IMG/VR virus record: IMGVR_UViG_3300022391_000001
Span: 41,470-105,469 of that record
Direction: 5' to 3' (one strand)
Source: a virus
DNA: 64,000 nucleotides
How positions within the stretch are numbered: position 1 is the stretch's first letter; the number at the start of each line of letters is the position of its first letter. Shown here piece by piece: positions 38,043 to 46,764 of the stretch. Made by a program: the position numbers and the translations under genes. The notes under the pieces were generated by a model. It made no database searches. It was not told the DNA's origin and saw nothing but the letters and a program-made list of their open reading frames with translations.

Positions 38043-38665
38043 CAGCTGATCTTCGCTTGGACGGCTCTCACCGCTTCCATGATCGCCTTGTGGACCTGGC
38101 CAACTTCCGCGTCTGCATTGACGATCGGCCAAGTTTGCTTGCCGTGGATCTCCTGCTCCGCCATCCGCTTCCAGAACCACCGATAACGCTTCACCACCTT
38201 CTCCATCAACCCCGGTTGCTGCTCGTATCGGTCCCTACGCTCCGGCCGTCGCTCCGCTGAAACAGAGGGCTCCGCATCCAACAGAATATGGATATCGGCC
38301 TTGGGCAGATAAGCGTGCATGACCACGAGTTGACGGGAGTCCAATCCATCCTCCGCCCCATAGACCACGCCGGAGGGCCACCACCGATCGGCGACCGCAT
38401 TGACCATCATCTTCTTGGTCCAAGCGATCGTGTCCGCGTGCTCCATCTGATTGGCGAGCTGAAGCGCCTGGAACACCAGTGCGTTGGTCATCCCGTCGGC
38501 GTCGGGCTCCGCCCTCCACTCCCGATTCAGATGCGCATAGATCAGCTTCCCCACTGGCGTCTCAACATCCGGAAACTTGAACAGCTTTGCGTTCATCCGC
38601 TTCTTCAGCAGCTCCGCCTGCGTGGACTTCCCACAAGCGTCAATCCCTTCCAGCACCACAAACAT
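38042..38665 (-). CDS. Thymidylate-kinase-like protein
   Basis: P-loop EGIDACGKST at residues 6-15; DRWWPSGVVYG as the DR motif with a lid region (RPERRDRYEQQPG). 207 residues, typical of Tmk. Starts with the MFVVLEG ATG overlapping the upstream stop. Makes dTDP from dTMP or acts on another pyrimidine monophosphate. It is the second such kinase in the window and lies within the replication cluster. Confidence 0.85.
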   Translation of the reverse strand: MFVVLEGIDACGKSTQAELLKKRMNAKLFKFPDVETPVGKLIYAHLNREWRAEPDADGMTNALVFQALQLANQMEHADTIAWTKKMMVNAVADRWWPSGVVYGAEDGLDSRQLVVMHAYLPKADIHILLDAEPSVSAERRPERRDRYEQQPGLMEKVVKRYRWFWKRMAEQEIHGKQTWPIVNADAEVGQVHKAIMEAVRAVQAKIS

Positions 38666-38937
38666 CACTTGCTCCTGTTGATCGGAACGGAGCCTGTAGC
38701 CCAAAATCTGTATCGCGCATAGTCGCCCGGCCGGTCCTTGAACGCCAACAGCACTTCCGACGGATAGCGCTGCCACCGGTCCCGCTCTGACCCATGCATC
38801 CCGCTGGTCTTTGCGTACAAAAGCCCCTTCAGCTCCACTTGCTCCAACGTCAAGTGGGACTTCTCGCAATCATCCGCCGCTTCTCGGCGGCTGTAATGTG
38901 TCTCACAGACGTTGCAGATCCACGCTTCTTTGGGCAT
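38665..38937 (-). CDS. Hypothetical zinc-finger protein, 90 aa
   Basis: CNVCETHYSRREAADDCEKSH near the N-terminus is spaced like a C2-x-CH finger. The rest is short alpha/beta. It lies between the methyltransferase and thymidylate kinase genes with 35-base and 1-base overlaps. Function unknown. Confidence 0.6.
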   Translation of the reverse strand: MPKEAWICNVCETHYSRREAADDCEKSHLTLEQVELKGLLYAKTSGMHGSERDRWQRYPSEVLLAFKDRPGDYARYRFWATGSVPINRSK

Positions 38938-39637
38938 CGCGCAACCCCGTTATTCGCTGGATGGATGTCTTGATGGCTTGGCCCGAAGTGTCAATGCCGA
39001 TGTAGTCCCGCTCGTTGTTCAGAGCGGCAATCCCCGTTGTACTGGAACCGCAGAAGGGGTCCAACACCACTTGGCCCGGCTTGGTTGAATTCAGCACCAG
39101 AGCTTCGCACAGCCCAACGGGCTTCTCAGCCGGATAGCCCCGGTGAATCCGAGCGTAGCGCAGGACATCCCGCTGTCTCAAGTCGTTGAGCCGCCGCTTG
39201 CCCTTCTCCAAGAAGACGATGAACTCATACTGGCATCGCCAGTGGTAGCCCATCCCTATCTTCATCTTATCCCACACCAGACGCTTCCACCACTTGAACT
39301 TCATCTTGTCCACGATCGGCCGGAGAACATCGCTGGTCTCGTCATCGCAGAAGATGTACAGGTGCGAGTTGGGCTTCATCACCCGCCAGCACTGTATCAA
39401 GAACGGCAAGAAGCGCTCGTTGGGGAATACCGTGAACCAATCGTTGCTGCTCTTGGCCGAGTGCTTCAGCCGCGTCGTGCTCCCCACCGCCCGGTGTTTC
39501 TCGATGGACTCATATGGAGGGTCTGTAATGATACAGTCCACCGAGCCCTCCACCAAGTTCTGCATCACCTCGATGGCATCGCCCTGGAACACGGACCAGC
39601 CCGGTCCACCCTGCCCTCTGTACTTGATTCTGAACAT
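38903..39637 (-). CDS. DNA methyltransferase (N6-A or N4-C)
   Basis: DPPY at residues 39-42 (motif IV) comes before DPFCGSSTTG near 193-202 (motif I), the order of the beta class. 244 residues. No restriction enzyme gene is next to it, so it may protect phage DNA or regulate. ATG at 39637 has GGAG seven bases upstream; the neighbouring in-frame ATG at 39649 would overlap the previous gene more. Target sequence unknown. Confidence 0.85.
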   Translation of the reverse strand: MFRIKYRGQGGPGWSVFQGDAIEVMQNLVEGSVDCIITDPPYESIEKHRAVGSTTRLKHSAKSSNDWFTVFPNERFLPFLIQCWRVMKPNSHLYIFCDDETSDVLRPIVDKMKFKWWKRLVWDKMKIGMGYHWRCQYEFIVFLEKGKRRLNDLRQRDVLRYARIHRGYPAEKPVGLCEALVLNSTKPGQVVLDPFCGSSTTGIAALNNERDYIGIDTSGQAIKTSIQRITGLRDAQRSVDLQRL

Positions 39638-39638
39638 G

Positions 39639-39845
39639 TCAGGCTCCATATGGGATCCTATCACCCAACTTCCGCGCCAGCTTCCAGCCCTTCAAAGTCA
39701 GCTTGTATCGCTTCAGCGTCGGGCGCACCCGCTTCGCCAGCCCTGCTTCTTGCAGCAGCCGGAGATCATCGTCATAGACTCCTGATGCTTCTATCACCCC
39801 AAAATTCTTGGATGCCTTGGAGATCATCCATGAAATCCTGTTCAT
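39639..39845 (-). CDS. Hypothetical small protein, 68 aa
   Basis: ATGA overlap with the upstream stop. Helical with a basic end (LKRYKLTLKGWKLARKLG), reminiscent of a winged-helix tail but not enough to assign. Function unknown. Confidence 0.5.
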   Translation of the reverse strand: MNRISWMISKASKNFGVIEASGVYDDDLRLLQEAGLAKRVRPTLKRYKLTLKGWKLARKLGDRIPYGA

Positions 39846-40102
39846 GTCCCCGTCTTGCAATTTCTCCCCCGTGCGTCATCTCTGTTCTTCACATCCCAAC
39901 GCCAAGAATTCAGATTGGCGCAACACCCTTCGCTGATGTACAATTCATAGCGCCATTCAGCCGCTTGCTGGCACACGTATCGCCCTCGCTCTTCATCCCA
40001 CGCCAACGCCGGGCAGTCCAAGAGCCCCCACTTGGCCAATGACAAGGGGCACGGGACTTTGATGCAGCACCATCCGCAACCGACACAAGGATGGGTCTTC
40101 AC
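39842..40102 (-). CDS. YkgJ-like cysteine-rich protein, 86 aa
   Basis: GTG start in a GTGA overlap with the helicase gene. CVGCGWCC at residues 6-13, another Cys in KVPCPL, then CPAL and YVC resemble the YkgJ-type Fe/Zn-binding family. Short for that family. Role in phage is unknown. Confidence 0.55.
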   Translation of the reverse strand: MKTHPCVGCGWCCIKVPCPLSLAKWGLLDCPALAWDEERGRYVCQQAAEWRYELYISEGCCANLNSWRWDVKNRDDARGRNCKTGT

Positions 40103-41487
40103 GCTTCTCGCTCCTGCTCCGCTTCAGCGATGTACATGCGCGTGAACTCCGCTTCCAACGGGAATGTGATGTCACCTTTGCCGTCCCGGTATTTGGCCAG
40201 ATACAGCTCCATGTGCTTTGTGTCGGGCTTCAGCGGTCCCTCCGTCGGCGCTGCCTCTTCACCGTCGTCATCGTCTATGGACACCCGCGTTGAGCGGGTG
40301 CGCTTCTCGGGCGTGTTCAGGGTTATGACCAGGTCAGCGATGCGCGCCTTGTCGTAGGACTCGGCGGTTGCCTCTGCCTTGGCGATCTTGTCCTTCCACT
40401 CCTTGCCCGCCTGCGTGGAAGTCCACACACCGTAGCCCTCGCCAGCGAGCCCGGCGATGTCCCAGTACACCTCCGCCTGCTGGAGCCTATGTGACTCAAA
40501 CCGCCCCACGCCGCGCATGTGATCGGCGGAGTCCAAGATGATCACCTTGGGGTGAAAGTCGTGCTCCGTCCGCAGATCATCCAACGCGGCGCGCACGGTG
40601 TTGATATCACACCGGCGAAGCGGCATCTCAACGATATGGAGCAACCCCTCAAACTGCTTCAGCGCCTTGCCCTGCTTTGCCTCCAGCTGGCGAAGCTCCG
40701 AAGGTTTGAAGTCATATTCCTTGAACTTCTTGTATTCCATACGTGACCAGCGGGAGTCCATCCGCTGAGCAATCTGGAACAAAGGCATCTCAAGGCTGAA
40801 ATACACCGTGGGATAGCCCCGGGCGATGGCGTTGTAGGTGAGGTTGCTCAGGACGATGGACTTGCCCACGCCCGTCGTTGCGACCACCAGACCTAGCTCG
40901 CACAGCTCCAGCCCTCCACTCAGGATCCGGTCCAGTCGCTTGAACCCGGTTGGGATGCGTGTCCACTCTTCAGGGTGCTCCCGGCGACGCTTCCGCTCCA
41001 TCTGCCGGTGCTGAAAGTCCGAGATCCACTCAATGCTGTTGTAGTCCCGTGGCTTGAGCTCCCGGTCCACCGCCGACCGCAACGCCTTGTACACATCATC
41101 CACTTGGCCCTTCTCCAGCGACCTTGCCGCTGCTTCCATGGCCAGTTGGGCGTTGACCGTGCGGACAAACTCCGAGAGTTGATCCAGCGATGCCAAAGCC
41201 GCCTTGGGCTGGCGCCGAATGAGCTTGCGCACCAACTCCAGGTGAACCGCTCGCTCCCCATCCTCACGGAAGTCCACCCGCGCCCGAGCGATCAAGTGCG
41301 CGGCGGTGGTCTGCTCCCGGTATTTGGTCCAGATCTCATAGATCCCCTTCCACACCCATGCGTGCTGCGGAGTGTTGAAATGGTGCTCCGCCACCAACCG
41401 CGCTGCCCGTTTCAAATAGTCTTTGTCACGCAGCGCGCGACAAAGGATGTCCTCTTCAAACTCCTGATCCAGAATCAGGTTTGTCAT
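40099..41487 (-). CDS. DnaB-like replicative helicase
   Basis: Hexameric 5'-3' helicase. N-terminal primase-interaction domain (about 1-110), linker, then RecA-like domain with Walker A ATTGVGKS at about 203-210 and Walker B VIILDS at 315-320. 462 residues, normal length. Overlaps the loader gene by 32 bases. With initiator, loader and primase it makes a phage-owned primosome. Confidence 0.92.
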   Translation of the reverse strand: MTNLILDQEFEEDILCRALRDKDYLKRAARLVAEHHFNTPQHAWVWKGIYEIWTKYREQTTAAHLIARARVDFREDGERAVHLELVRKLIRRQPKAALASLDQLSEFVRTVNAQLAMEAAARSLEKGQVDDVYKALRSAVDRELKPRDYNSIEWISDFQHRQMERKRRREHPEEWTRIPTGFKRLDRILSGGLELCELGLVVATTGVGKSIVLSNLTYNAIARGYPTVYFSLEMPLFQIAQRMDSRWSRMEYKKFKEYDFKPSELRQLEAKQGKALKQFEGLLHIVEMPLRRCDINTVRAALDDLRTEHDFHPKVIILDSADHMRGVGRFESHRLQQAEVYWDIAGLAGEGYGVWTSTQAGKEWKDKIAKAEATAESYDKARIADLVITLNTPEKRTRSTRVSIDDDDGEEAAPTEGPLKPDTKHMELYLAKYRDGKGDITFPLEAEFTRMYIAEAEQEREA

Positions 41488-42196
41488 ATCCCATCTCGCG
41501 CACCATCTCGGCGCCTTGGTTGCGGCGATAATCCCCAGGCTCCATACAGACTGTGTAGAACCTCCCCTGTAGCATCGACTTGACCGTTGGCCCGTATGCT
41601 TGATGCAGATGTTGCAATGACAAATTGGTGGCGAAGATCACCGGCATTGAATCATCAAGTCGCTCCTTGAACACTCGTTCCAACTGAGCGTCCATATACC
41701 GATTGGACGCCTTCACCCGCTCCTTGCCCAGCTCATCGATCACGACAAAGTCAGAGGTCAGCATCAGAGACAGCCTACGTTGCCGCTCTGCGTCGTTGAA
41801 ACCTGCCTTGATGTCTAGGTCCAGCTGTGGCATCGTCGTGTAGTACGCGGTGAACGAGGCACGCAGAGCACACACGATCACGTATGAGCAGAACATCGTC
41901 TTGCCGGTCCCGTTGTCCCCGGTCAGCAGCAGACCATACCCATGCTTCAACGCCCGACGGAAGTTGGCCACATACCGGCGGATCACGAGGTCAAACGCCT
42001 GCCGATTGTGTTTGACCTGATCATCCTTCACATACCAGAATTGCCTGGGCACGCAGGATTCATATGCTTCCAGAGCGTATTCAAACTGCTCCCGGCACGA
42101 ACATCGCCTGCCCCGTCCCTCGCACTTCCGGCACAAAATGACGTGCCGGAAATAGGCTCGGGCTCTGAATTCTTCCACCTCCGCCTCAGTCCTCAT
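41456..42196 (-). CDS. DnaC-like helicase loader (AAA+)
   Basis: Walker A GDNGTGKT at 93-100, Walker B VVIDELG at 151-157, sensor IFATN at 187-191. The N-terminal 35 residues have CRKC and CSC, a small zinc site. 246 residues matches DnaC/DnaI. Placed between initiator and helicase genes, as lambda P is after O. The ATG at 42196 (MRTEAEVEEF) overlaps the previous gene end. Confidence 0.85.
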   Translation of the reverse strand: MRTEAEVEEFRARAYFRHVILCRKCEGRGRRCSCREQFEYALEAYESCVPRQFWYVKDDQVKHNRQAFDLVIRRYVANFRRALKHGYGLLLTGDNGTGKTMFCSYVIVCALRASFTAYYTTMPQLDLDIKAGFNDAERQRRLSLMLTSDFVVIDELGKERVKASNRYMDAQLERVFKERLDDSMPVIFATNLSLQHLHQAYGPTVKSMLQGRFYTVCMEPGDYRRNQGAEMVREMGYDKPDSGSGV

Positions 42197-44051
42197 GATA
42201 CATATTCTCCGCCGCCCACTGCACCCAAACGTCGTGCTTGCCCACGAACACGACTGCGCCTGCCCCTCGGGACATGGCGGCACTCTGGACAGACATCAAG
42301 TAGCGATCTGAAACCCCGCTGATGTCAAAGCCCGCTGACTCCAACCCCGGTCGGAGTCGAGGGTCCAACTTGGTCACATCGCCATAAGAATGGCGATTGG
42401 ACGCGCCCTCTGCGCCGGCCTTGAAGTCCCCGGCTCGCCATTGACGCCCCTTCTCGCTCGTCACCTCCATCGCCTGGCACGCCACCCGGTCCACGTTGGT
42501 CGGCGAAGTCAAGAATGTGATCGGGGGCACACGAAGCTTCGCGTCAGCGAAGTGCTTGATCTGCACGTGCCAGTATTCCAGCACCTGGCGTGGCGTCACG
42601 GAATACTGGAGACAGAGGATGGCCGCCGCGATGGCGTGTTTTTTCTCCTTGGCGTTGAACTCATAGTTGACCACCCGTCCCGTCTCACGCTGGTCCATCC
42701 GGCGATATCGGCTGTAGATGCGGGCATACTCGTCACCCAGCTTGCTGACCAGCTCCCGCCGCTTCGGGTTTTGGGGCGACAGCCTCAGCGTCTCCAGCAT
42801 CTCAACCCGTTGCGCATCGGAGGGCTCGAATGTGACCTGTGGACGCCCCCTCTGGTCCAACTTGGTCCAGTCAATCGGTTGCTTCGCCGCCGCCGCTTCC
42901 GCCACACGCTGGGCTGAGGCTGCCTTGCGCTTCCCCGCCTGCTTCTCGGCGCCTGCTCGCATCGCCGACATGTCCACGCCAGTCTTCTTTGGCGTGGGTG
43001 GCGTGGGTGCTTTTGCACTTCCTGATACTTTACGCCTAGTTATAGCCTGCCCCCCCTTATCCGATAGGGATCTAGGGGTTAAGGATCTAGGGGTTAAGGA
43101 TCTAGGGGTTAAGGATCTAGGAATAGGATCTAAGGATCTAGGTTCTAAACTACTAGCCACTTCTGCGAAACGATGGGTGGAATTAGAACAATCGCTGGGG
43201 ACTCTCACATGATTCTTGTCTTTCTTGGTGTTTTTCGCCATAGGGGTCTTTTCGCTCGATGATGCTGTTCTTGTCCGGTCTTGTGCGCTTCGCGCACATG
43301 CAGATTCTGTCGAATCTGCTTGTTCTTCATAGGGTTTTTGATTTGTGCTATCCTTCTTGAGTGCTTCGATGAAACAACGAACAGCAGAACTGCCACAATA
43401 TATTGGGTTGCCTAAGGGGTCATGATAGGACATTAAACCAAGATTCAGCTTCCCAAGCGGGATTTTCAGTGAGTGGCCGGTGTTTTGATCAAAAAACCTT
43501 ATATTTCCATCATCTATGCCATGAAGTGCAGCCGATTTGCTAGTGGATTTTCCACCCATCCCGTCGTTCCCAGCCGGTGGAGAGTCGTTTTTAACCGATG
43601 GCACCAGCTTCCCGCCCGTGAGATTCATCCGAACGTCTGGTGGGATGTCCTCTGCTCGGGCGAAGTCTATGTCATCTTCACGCAACAAATCGTCCGCAGC
43701 CAAGACGCCGATGTTGGAATCAGGGATCAGATGGCGGGTGAGCTTCACGAGCCGGTTGGGCCCAGAGATGAGGGCTCGCTTCAGGATCTTGACGACAGTG
43801 GGGACTCCGATTGCCTCACGGTAGATCTCGATGTATCCCTTGTCGTGAAGCTCCTTGAGGATGACCGACGCTCGCCCCTCGGACAACCCCAAGATCTCGG
43901 CCACCTCTGGACGCCCACGAGACAACTCCGAGTCCGAAGCCACCTGGAAGCGCATCCAGGCTGAGAACCCTTCTTGCGACAGCTCCAGGTAGGCTTGTTG
44001 GATGGTGGCGTGGCCCTTGGCAAAGATGTTGGGATCAGGCTCTTTAACCAT
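42186..44051 (-). CDS. Putative replication initiator (lambda O-like role)
   Basis: Residues 5-95 are a winged-helix domain (SRGRPEVAEILGLSEGRASVILKELHDKGYIEIY). The middle is low-complexity, with RSLTP repeats at about 302-328 that come from the 15-bp DNA iterons. The C-terminal 250 residues are globular with helical content. Position directly before loader and helicase genes, and internal iterons, argue for an initiator that binds its own coding DNA. 621 residues is larger than lambda O (about 300). The MVKEPDP start is the first ATG after the leader hairpin. Confidence 0.7.
   Translation of the reverse strand: MVKEPDPNIFAKGHATIQQAYLELSQEGFSAWMRFQVASDSELSRGRPEVAEILGLSEGRASVILKELHDKGYIEIYREAIGVPTVVKILKRALISGPNRLVKLTRHLIPDSNIGVLAADDLLREDDIDFARAEDIPPDVRMNLTGGKLVPSVKNDSPPAGNDGMGGKSTSKSAALHGIDDGNIRFFDQNTGHSLKIPLGKLNLGLMSYHDPLGNPIYCGSSAVRCFIEALKKDSTNQKPYEEQADSTESACARSAQDRTRTASSSEKTPMAKNTKKDKNHVRVPSDCSNSTHRFAEVASSLEPRSLDPIPRSLTPRSLTPRSLTPRSLSDKGGQAITRRKVSGSAKAPTPPTPKKTGVDMSAMRAGAEKQAGKRKAASAQRVAEAAAAKQPIDWTKLDQRGRPQVTFEPSDAQRVEMLETLRLSPQNPKRRELVSKLGDEYARIYSRYRRMDQRETGRVVNYEFNAKEKKHAIAAAILCLQYSVTPRQVLEYWHVQIKHFADAKLRVPPITFLTSPTNVDRVACQAMEVTSEKGRQWRAGDFKAGAEGASNRHSYGDVTKLDPRLRPGLESAGFDISGVSDRYLMSVQSAAMSRGAGAVVFVGKHDVWVQWAAENMYHED
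43068..43147. repeat. Iteron array inside the initiator gene
   Basis: Tandem copies of AGGATCTAGGGGTTA: nearly perfect copies from 43068, 43082 and 43097, then three shorter or diverged ones at 43112, 43125 and 43133. Unit length 15 bp keeps the codon frame (RSLTP). Every copy has the palindromic GATC-TAG core. Flanking sequence downstream in the gene direction is AT-rich in places. Candidate phage replication origin. Confidence 0.75.
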
Positions 44052-44065
44052 TCTATGTGCCCCCG

Positions 44066-44143
44066 AAAAAAAGCCCGGCGGCACGCACGTTGATCCTACA
44101 GGACGTACAGGACGCACGCCCACAACGTGAACGCCGCTCGGGC
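44066..44143 (-). terminator. Leader hairpin with T7 run (attenuator or terminator)
   Basis: Minus strand: arm GCCCG-A-GCGGC-CACGTT type (44124-44143) pairs imperfectly with 44073-44091, then TTTTTTT at 44072-44066. The loop has a direct repeat ACAGGACG. It lies between promoter P7 and the initiator ATG at 44051, so it may attenuate initiator expression, or it may end the upstream helicase transcript. Confidence 0.6.
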
Positions 44144-44193
44144 AACTTCAATTCTAGCCGACAAAACAACAGTAGGATTTGTCGCCGGGAGTC

Positions 44194-44222
44194 TCTATCG
44201 CTGATGCTGCACTGAAAGTCGA
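44194..44222 (-). promoter_or_regulatory. Candidate promoter P7
   Basis: Minus strand: TCGACT (44217-44222), 17-bp spacer, GATAGA (44194-44199). The -35 context CTCGACTTTC matches the other six, but the -10 is weak. Would drive the initiator gene through the leader hairpin. Confidence 0.4.
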
Positions 44223-44235
44223 GTCCTTTTATTGC

Positions 44236-45654
44236 CTACTCGACCACTCGGATATTGAAGGCAGGCTCCGCCCGGTAGGACGCCAGACGCTCCGCCGAAT
44301 GGCCAGCAAAGTATGGGTTTGTGGTGTCCATGAAGTCAATAAATATGGCCTCTGTTTTGCCGGCGTGCGGCGTCATATTTCGCATCCGCTGGACGCTCGC
44401 CTTCATGTCGCGGCCACCCTCCGCGTTGATAACCACTTCAACTTCAGGGATGTCGATGCCTTCACCAAAAACGGTCCCGATCAGGATCGGACACGATCGG
44501 GAAGTGAACGCCTCGACATTCTCCGCCCTGGTCTCGGAGCGGTCCTTGCCGGTGACCGCTCGATGGTCCAACCCGGCGGCGGTCATCTTCTCGGCGAGGT
44601 CCCGGATCTGGTTCAGCCGATTGCTCACGATCAGCACAGACAGCCCTTCTCGGACCTTCGCCGCCGCCAGCTCCACTATCTTGCGGTTGCGCCAATCGTT
44701 CATGTAGATCAATTTGTCCCGAAGCTCTTGGGACCACTTCCAATCCTTGAACCCTTGGGGCTCATTGCAGCGATGCAGCTCCACGTTCTGGCGCATCAGA
44801 TAGCCCGCTTCAATCAGCCGCGTCGTGGACACGTCAATCCGGATCTCGCCACAACAGCCGCGAAGCCAGATCACCCCTCGCTCCTGCTCCCGCTTGGAGT
44901 CGAAATACACAGTGGCGCTGAGGCCCACCCTGTAGCACGCTCCGAGGTCCATCACGACCTTGTGCCAGACATCCCCTCGGAGGTGGTGGGACTCATCGAA
45001 GATCACCAGGTCATAAGTCTTGGCCACGTGCCTGTATCGTGGTTCCCCTCGGACCTTGCTCAGCGTCTGGACGGTCGCCACCGTAACGCATTTTTCATCC
45101 CAATGTGAATCGCCTATCCTGCCAACGTTGAAACACAGTGCCTCGCTCAACGAGGCGTGCGTCTGGTGGAGAAGCATCTGGGACGGCACGATGAAAAGGG
45201 TCTGCTTGCCCAGCCGGTGGATCAGCCCCGCCGCTGTCTTTGTCTTGCCGGAGCGGATAGGCATCTTCAAGATGCCGAGCCCGGTCTCAACCCCGGGCTC
45301 CGTGATCGCTTCGATGGCCTCCATCTGGTAGTCACGGAGCTTGATCCCGTCATTCCACTCATACCGGACATCGTGGGCCGATGGTCGGCGCTGATTGTCC
45401 AACCGGTAGGGGACCTCCATGTCATCGAACGTGAGCAGGACGGTGCGCAGGAGCCCGATGGGGACTGAATAGCCTCGCTGCGCGTGGTAGGTCATCAGGT
45501 GCTCTCGCCCGTCCCAACGTCCGTTGCGGAATGACGGCGCGAAGCGATGACCTGCGACTGGATAGCTGGTGGCCCTGCTCAACGTCCGGATGATCTGGCG
45601 CGAAGCTCCGTTGATGAGCAGGTGACGGTTTGTTGCTGTTAGCTCGATGACCAT
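44236..45654 (-). CDS. UvsW-like SF2 helicase
   Basis: DEAD-type helicase/ATPase. Motif I PIRSGKTKTA (SGKT), motif II FDESHH (DESH), motif III LSAT, motif VI-like SVQRMRNM. An N-terminal domain (about 1-100) precedes the motor, as in T4 UvsW, which processes stalled forks and R-loops. 472 residues. Between lysis genes and replication genes. ATG has only GAGC upstream, so the start is somewhat uncertain. Confidence 0.85.
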   Translation of the reverse strand: MVIELTATNRHLLINGASRQIIRTLSRATSYPVAGHRFAPSFRNGRWDGREHLMTYHAQRGYSVPIGLLRTVLLTFDDMEVPYRLDNQRRPSAHDVRYEWNDGIKLRDYQMEAIEAITEPGVETGLGILKMPIRSGKTKTAAGLIHRLGKQTLFIVPSQMLLHQTHASLSEALCFNVGRIGDSHWDEKCVTVATVQTLSKVRGEPRYRHVAKTYDLVIFDESHHLRGDVWHKVVMDLGACYRVGLSATVYFDSKREQERGVIWLRGCCGEIRIDVSTTRLIEAGYLMRQNVELHRCNEPQGFKDWKWSQELRDKLIYMNDWRNRKIVELAAAKVREGLSVLIVSNRLNQIRDLAEKMTAAGLDHRAVTGKDRSETRAENVEAFTSRSCPILIGTVFGEGIDIPEVEVVINAEGGRDMKASVQRMRNMTPHAGKTEAIFIDFMDTTNPYFAGHSAERLASYRAEPAFNIRVVE

Positions 45655-45700
45655 GCTCGGCGTATACTGCGCCCGAGCAAGAGACGATGAGTCATATCGT

Positions 45701-45916
45701 TCAGGTTCCTGTTGCCGCCGCTGCTGTCTTCACGCGTTGTAGGGCTCGGAGCCTATCCTTGAGTTCATGTAGGCGTTGGATGCTTTCGTCCAATGTGTCC
45801 AAACGTCTTTGTCGTTGGAGGTCTGCACGGCGGATCATACACACCCGTCGTTTGTCCAACACCGCTTCCAGATCCCTGTTGTGATCCTTTTCAGCCCACT
45901 CGCAGCACCCCTTCAT
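45701..45916 (-). CDS. Hypothetical coiled-coil protein, 71 aa
   Basis: Highly charged helix with heptad leucines (LDTLDESIQRLHELKDRLRAL). Sits at the end of the small-gene run after the holin candidate. Function unknown. Confidence 0.55.
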   Translation of the reverse strand: MKGCCEWAEKDHNRDLEAVLDKRRVCMIRRADLQRQRRLDTLDESIQRLHELKDRLRALQRVKTAAAATGT

Positions 45917-45929
45917 GGCTTCGCCCTCC

Positions 45930-46145
45930 TCAACGGTGTAGATCCGACAACCCCTTCAGCGTATCATTCAGCGCTTCTGTGATCTCTTGGTACTTTTTGG
46001 CATCACTCTCTGATTTCTCGATGAGCCTAAGATACAACGCCTCCACCTGTTTGTCCTTCTTGATCACCGCATATGTCAGGGCTGCTACGCAGATGCCCAA
46101 CACCCCATACTCGGAAATGGCCGACAACAGCTGGGTGAAGCTCAT
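45930..46145 (-). CDS. Holin-like membrane protein (BhlA-like), 71 aa
   Basis: One transmembrane segment at residues 13-29 (YGVLGICVAALTYAVI) followed by a charged coiled coil, the layout of BhlA/UviB holin-like proteins. ATGA overlap with the preceding gene. One of several membrane proteins here, so which one sets lysis timing is not clear. Confidence 0.6.
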   Translation of the reverse strand: MSFTQLLSAISEYGVLGICVAALTYAVIKKDKQVEALYLRLIEKSESDAKKYQEITEALNDTLKGLSDLHR

Positions 46146-46480
46146 TGGGCATTCACGATGATAACGCCCATCTGGATTGCTAGGCTAGTGACCAGGACTC
46201 CGACGCCAAAGCCCACCCACCGCTGGAAGCCCGATTGCTCATACCACTTCGGGTCCCTCATTCTGCGGTCCAATTGGCTCTCCAGCCGCTCGATGTATCG
46301 GGCGTCAATCATCTTCTGCTGCTCCGCTTGATCCGCCTTCACCTCCGCCAACAGTAGTGCGGCGAAGCGGTCATCTTGGAGCAGGACGCCGCTGAAGGGC
46401 GCTGGCGTGTCTTCTCGGAGGGCCACGGCGTCGCCTGCGGTGGCGGTCAGCATCACAGCGAGGATGGCCGCGTGGATCAC
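46142..46480 (-). CDS. Membrane protein with signal-like N-terminus, 112 aa
   Basis: GTG start in a GTGA overlap. Residues 1-20 are hydrophobic (IHAAILAVMLTATAG), then a charged helix, then a transmembrane segment at about 90-108 (GFGVGVLVTSLAIQMGVII). Possible holin/antiholin or spanin-related protein. Confidence 0.55.
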   Translation of the reverse strand: MIHAAILAVMLTATAGDAVALREDTPAPFSGVLLQDDRFAALLLAEVKADQAEQQKMIDARYIERLESQLDRRMRDPKWYEQSGFQRWVGFGVGVLVTSLAIQMGVIIVNAQ

Positions 46481-46764
46481 GTCCCCCTCCTGTTGTTGAA
46501 CTCAACCAAGCGTCGGCGCCGCTCATCAGGGTCCGAGATCTCCTGGATGTCCTCCAGCTCCAACACCCGCGATTCCATCTTGAGCTTGAGCAATTCATGC
46601 TCGCGTTCCCGTCGGTCCCGATTCATTTGAGCCCTGTATTGAAGCCGCTCTGCTTCAGGACTGTGCGGGAGCAGACGGAGCACGAGACAGATGGCGGCGG
46701 CGATGACAACCAATAGCCACAGCCAGTATCGGCGGAGCCAATCGCAAATGTCGTTAGCCATCAC
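46477..46764 (-). CDS. Rz-like inner-membrane spanin candidate, 95 aa
   Basis: Transmembrane segment at about 14-30 (LWLLVVIAAAICLVLRLL) with N-in topology, then a long charged coiled coil (RREREHELLKLKMESRVLE), the layout of i-spanins. No obvious outer-membrane partner overlaps it. GTG (or the next ATG) start in a GTGA overlap. Confidence 0.5.
   Translation of the reverse strand: MMANDICDWLRRYWLWLLVVIAAAICLVLRLLPHSPEAERLQYRAQMNRDRREREHELLKLKMESRVLELEDIQEISDPDERRRRLVEFNNRRGT

Noticed and set aside
43068-43147. CRISPR-like array
   Set aside because: Units are directly adjacent 15-mers without spacers; iterons fit better.
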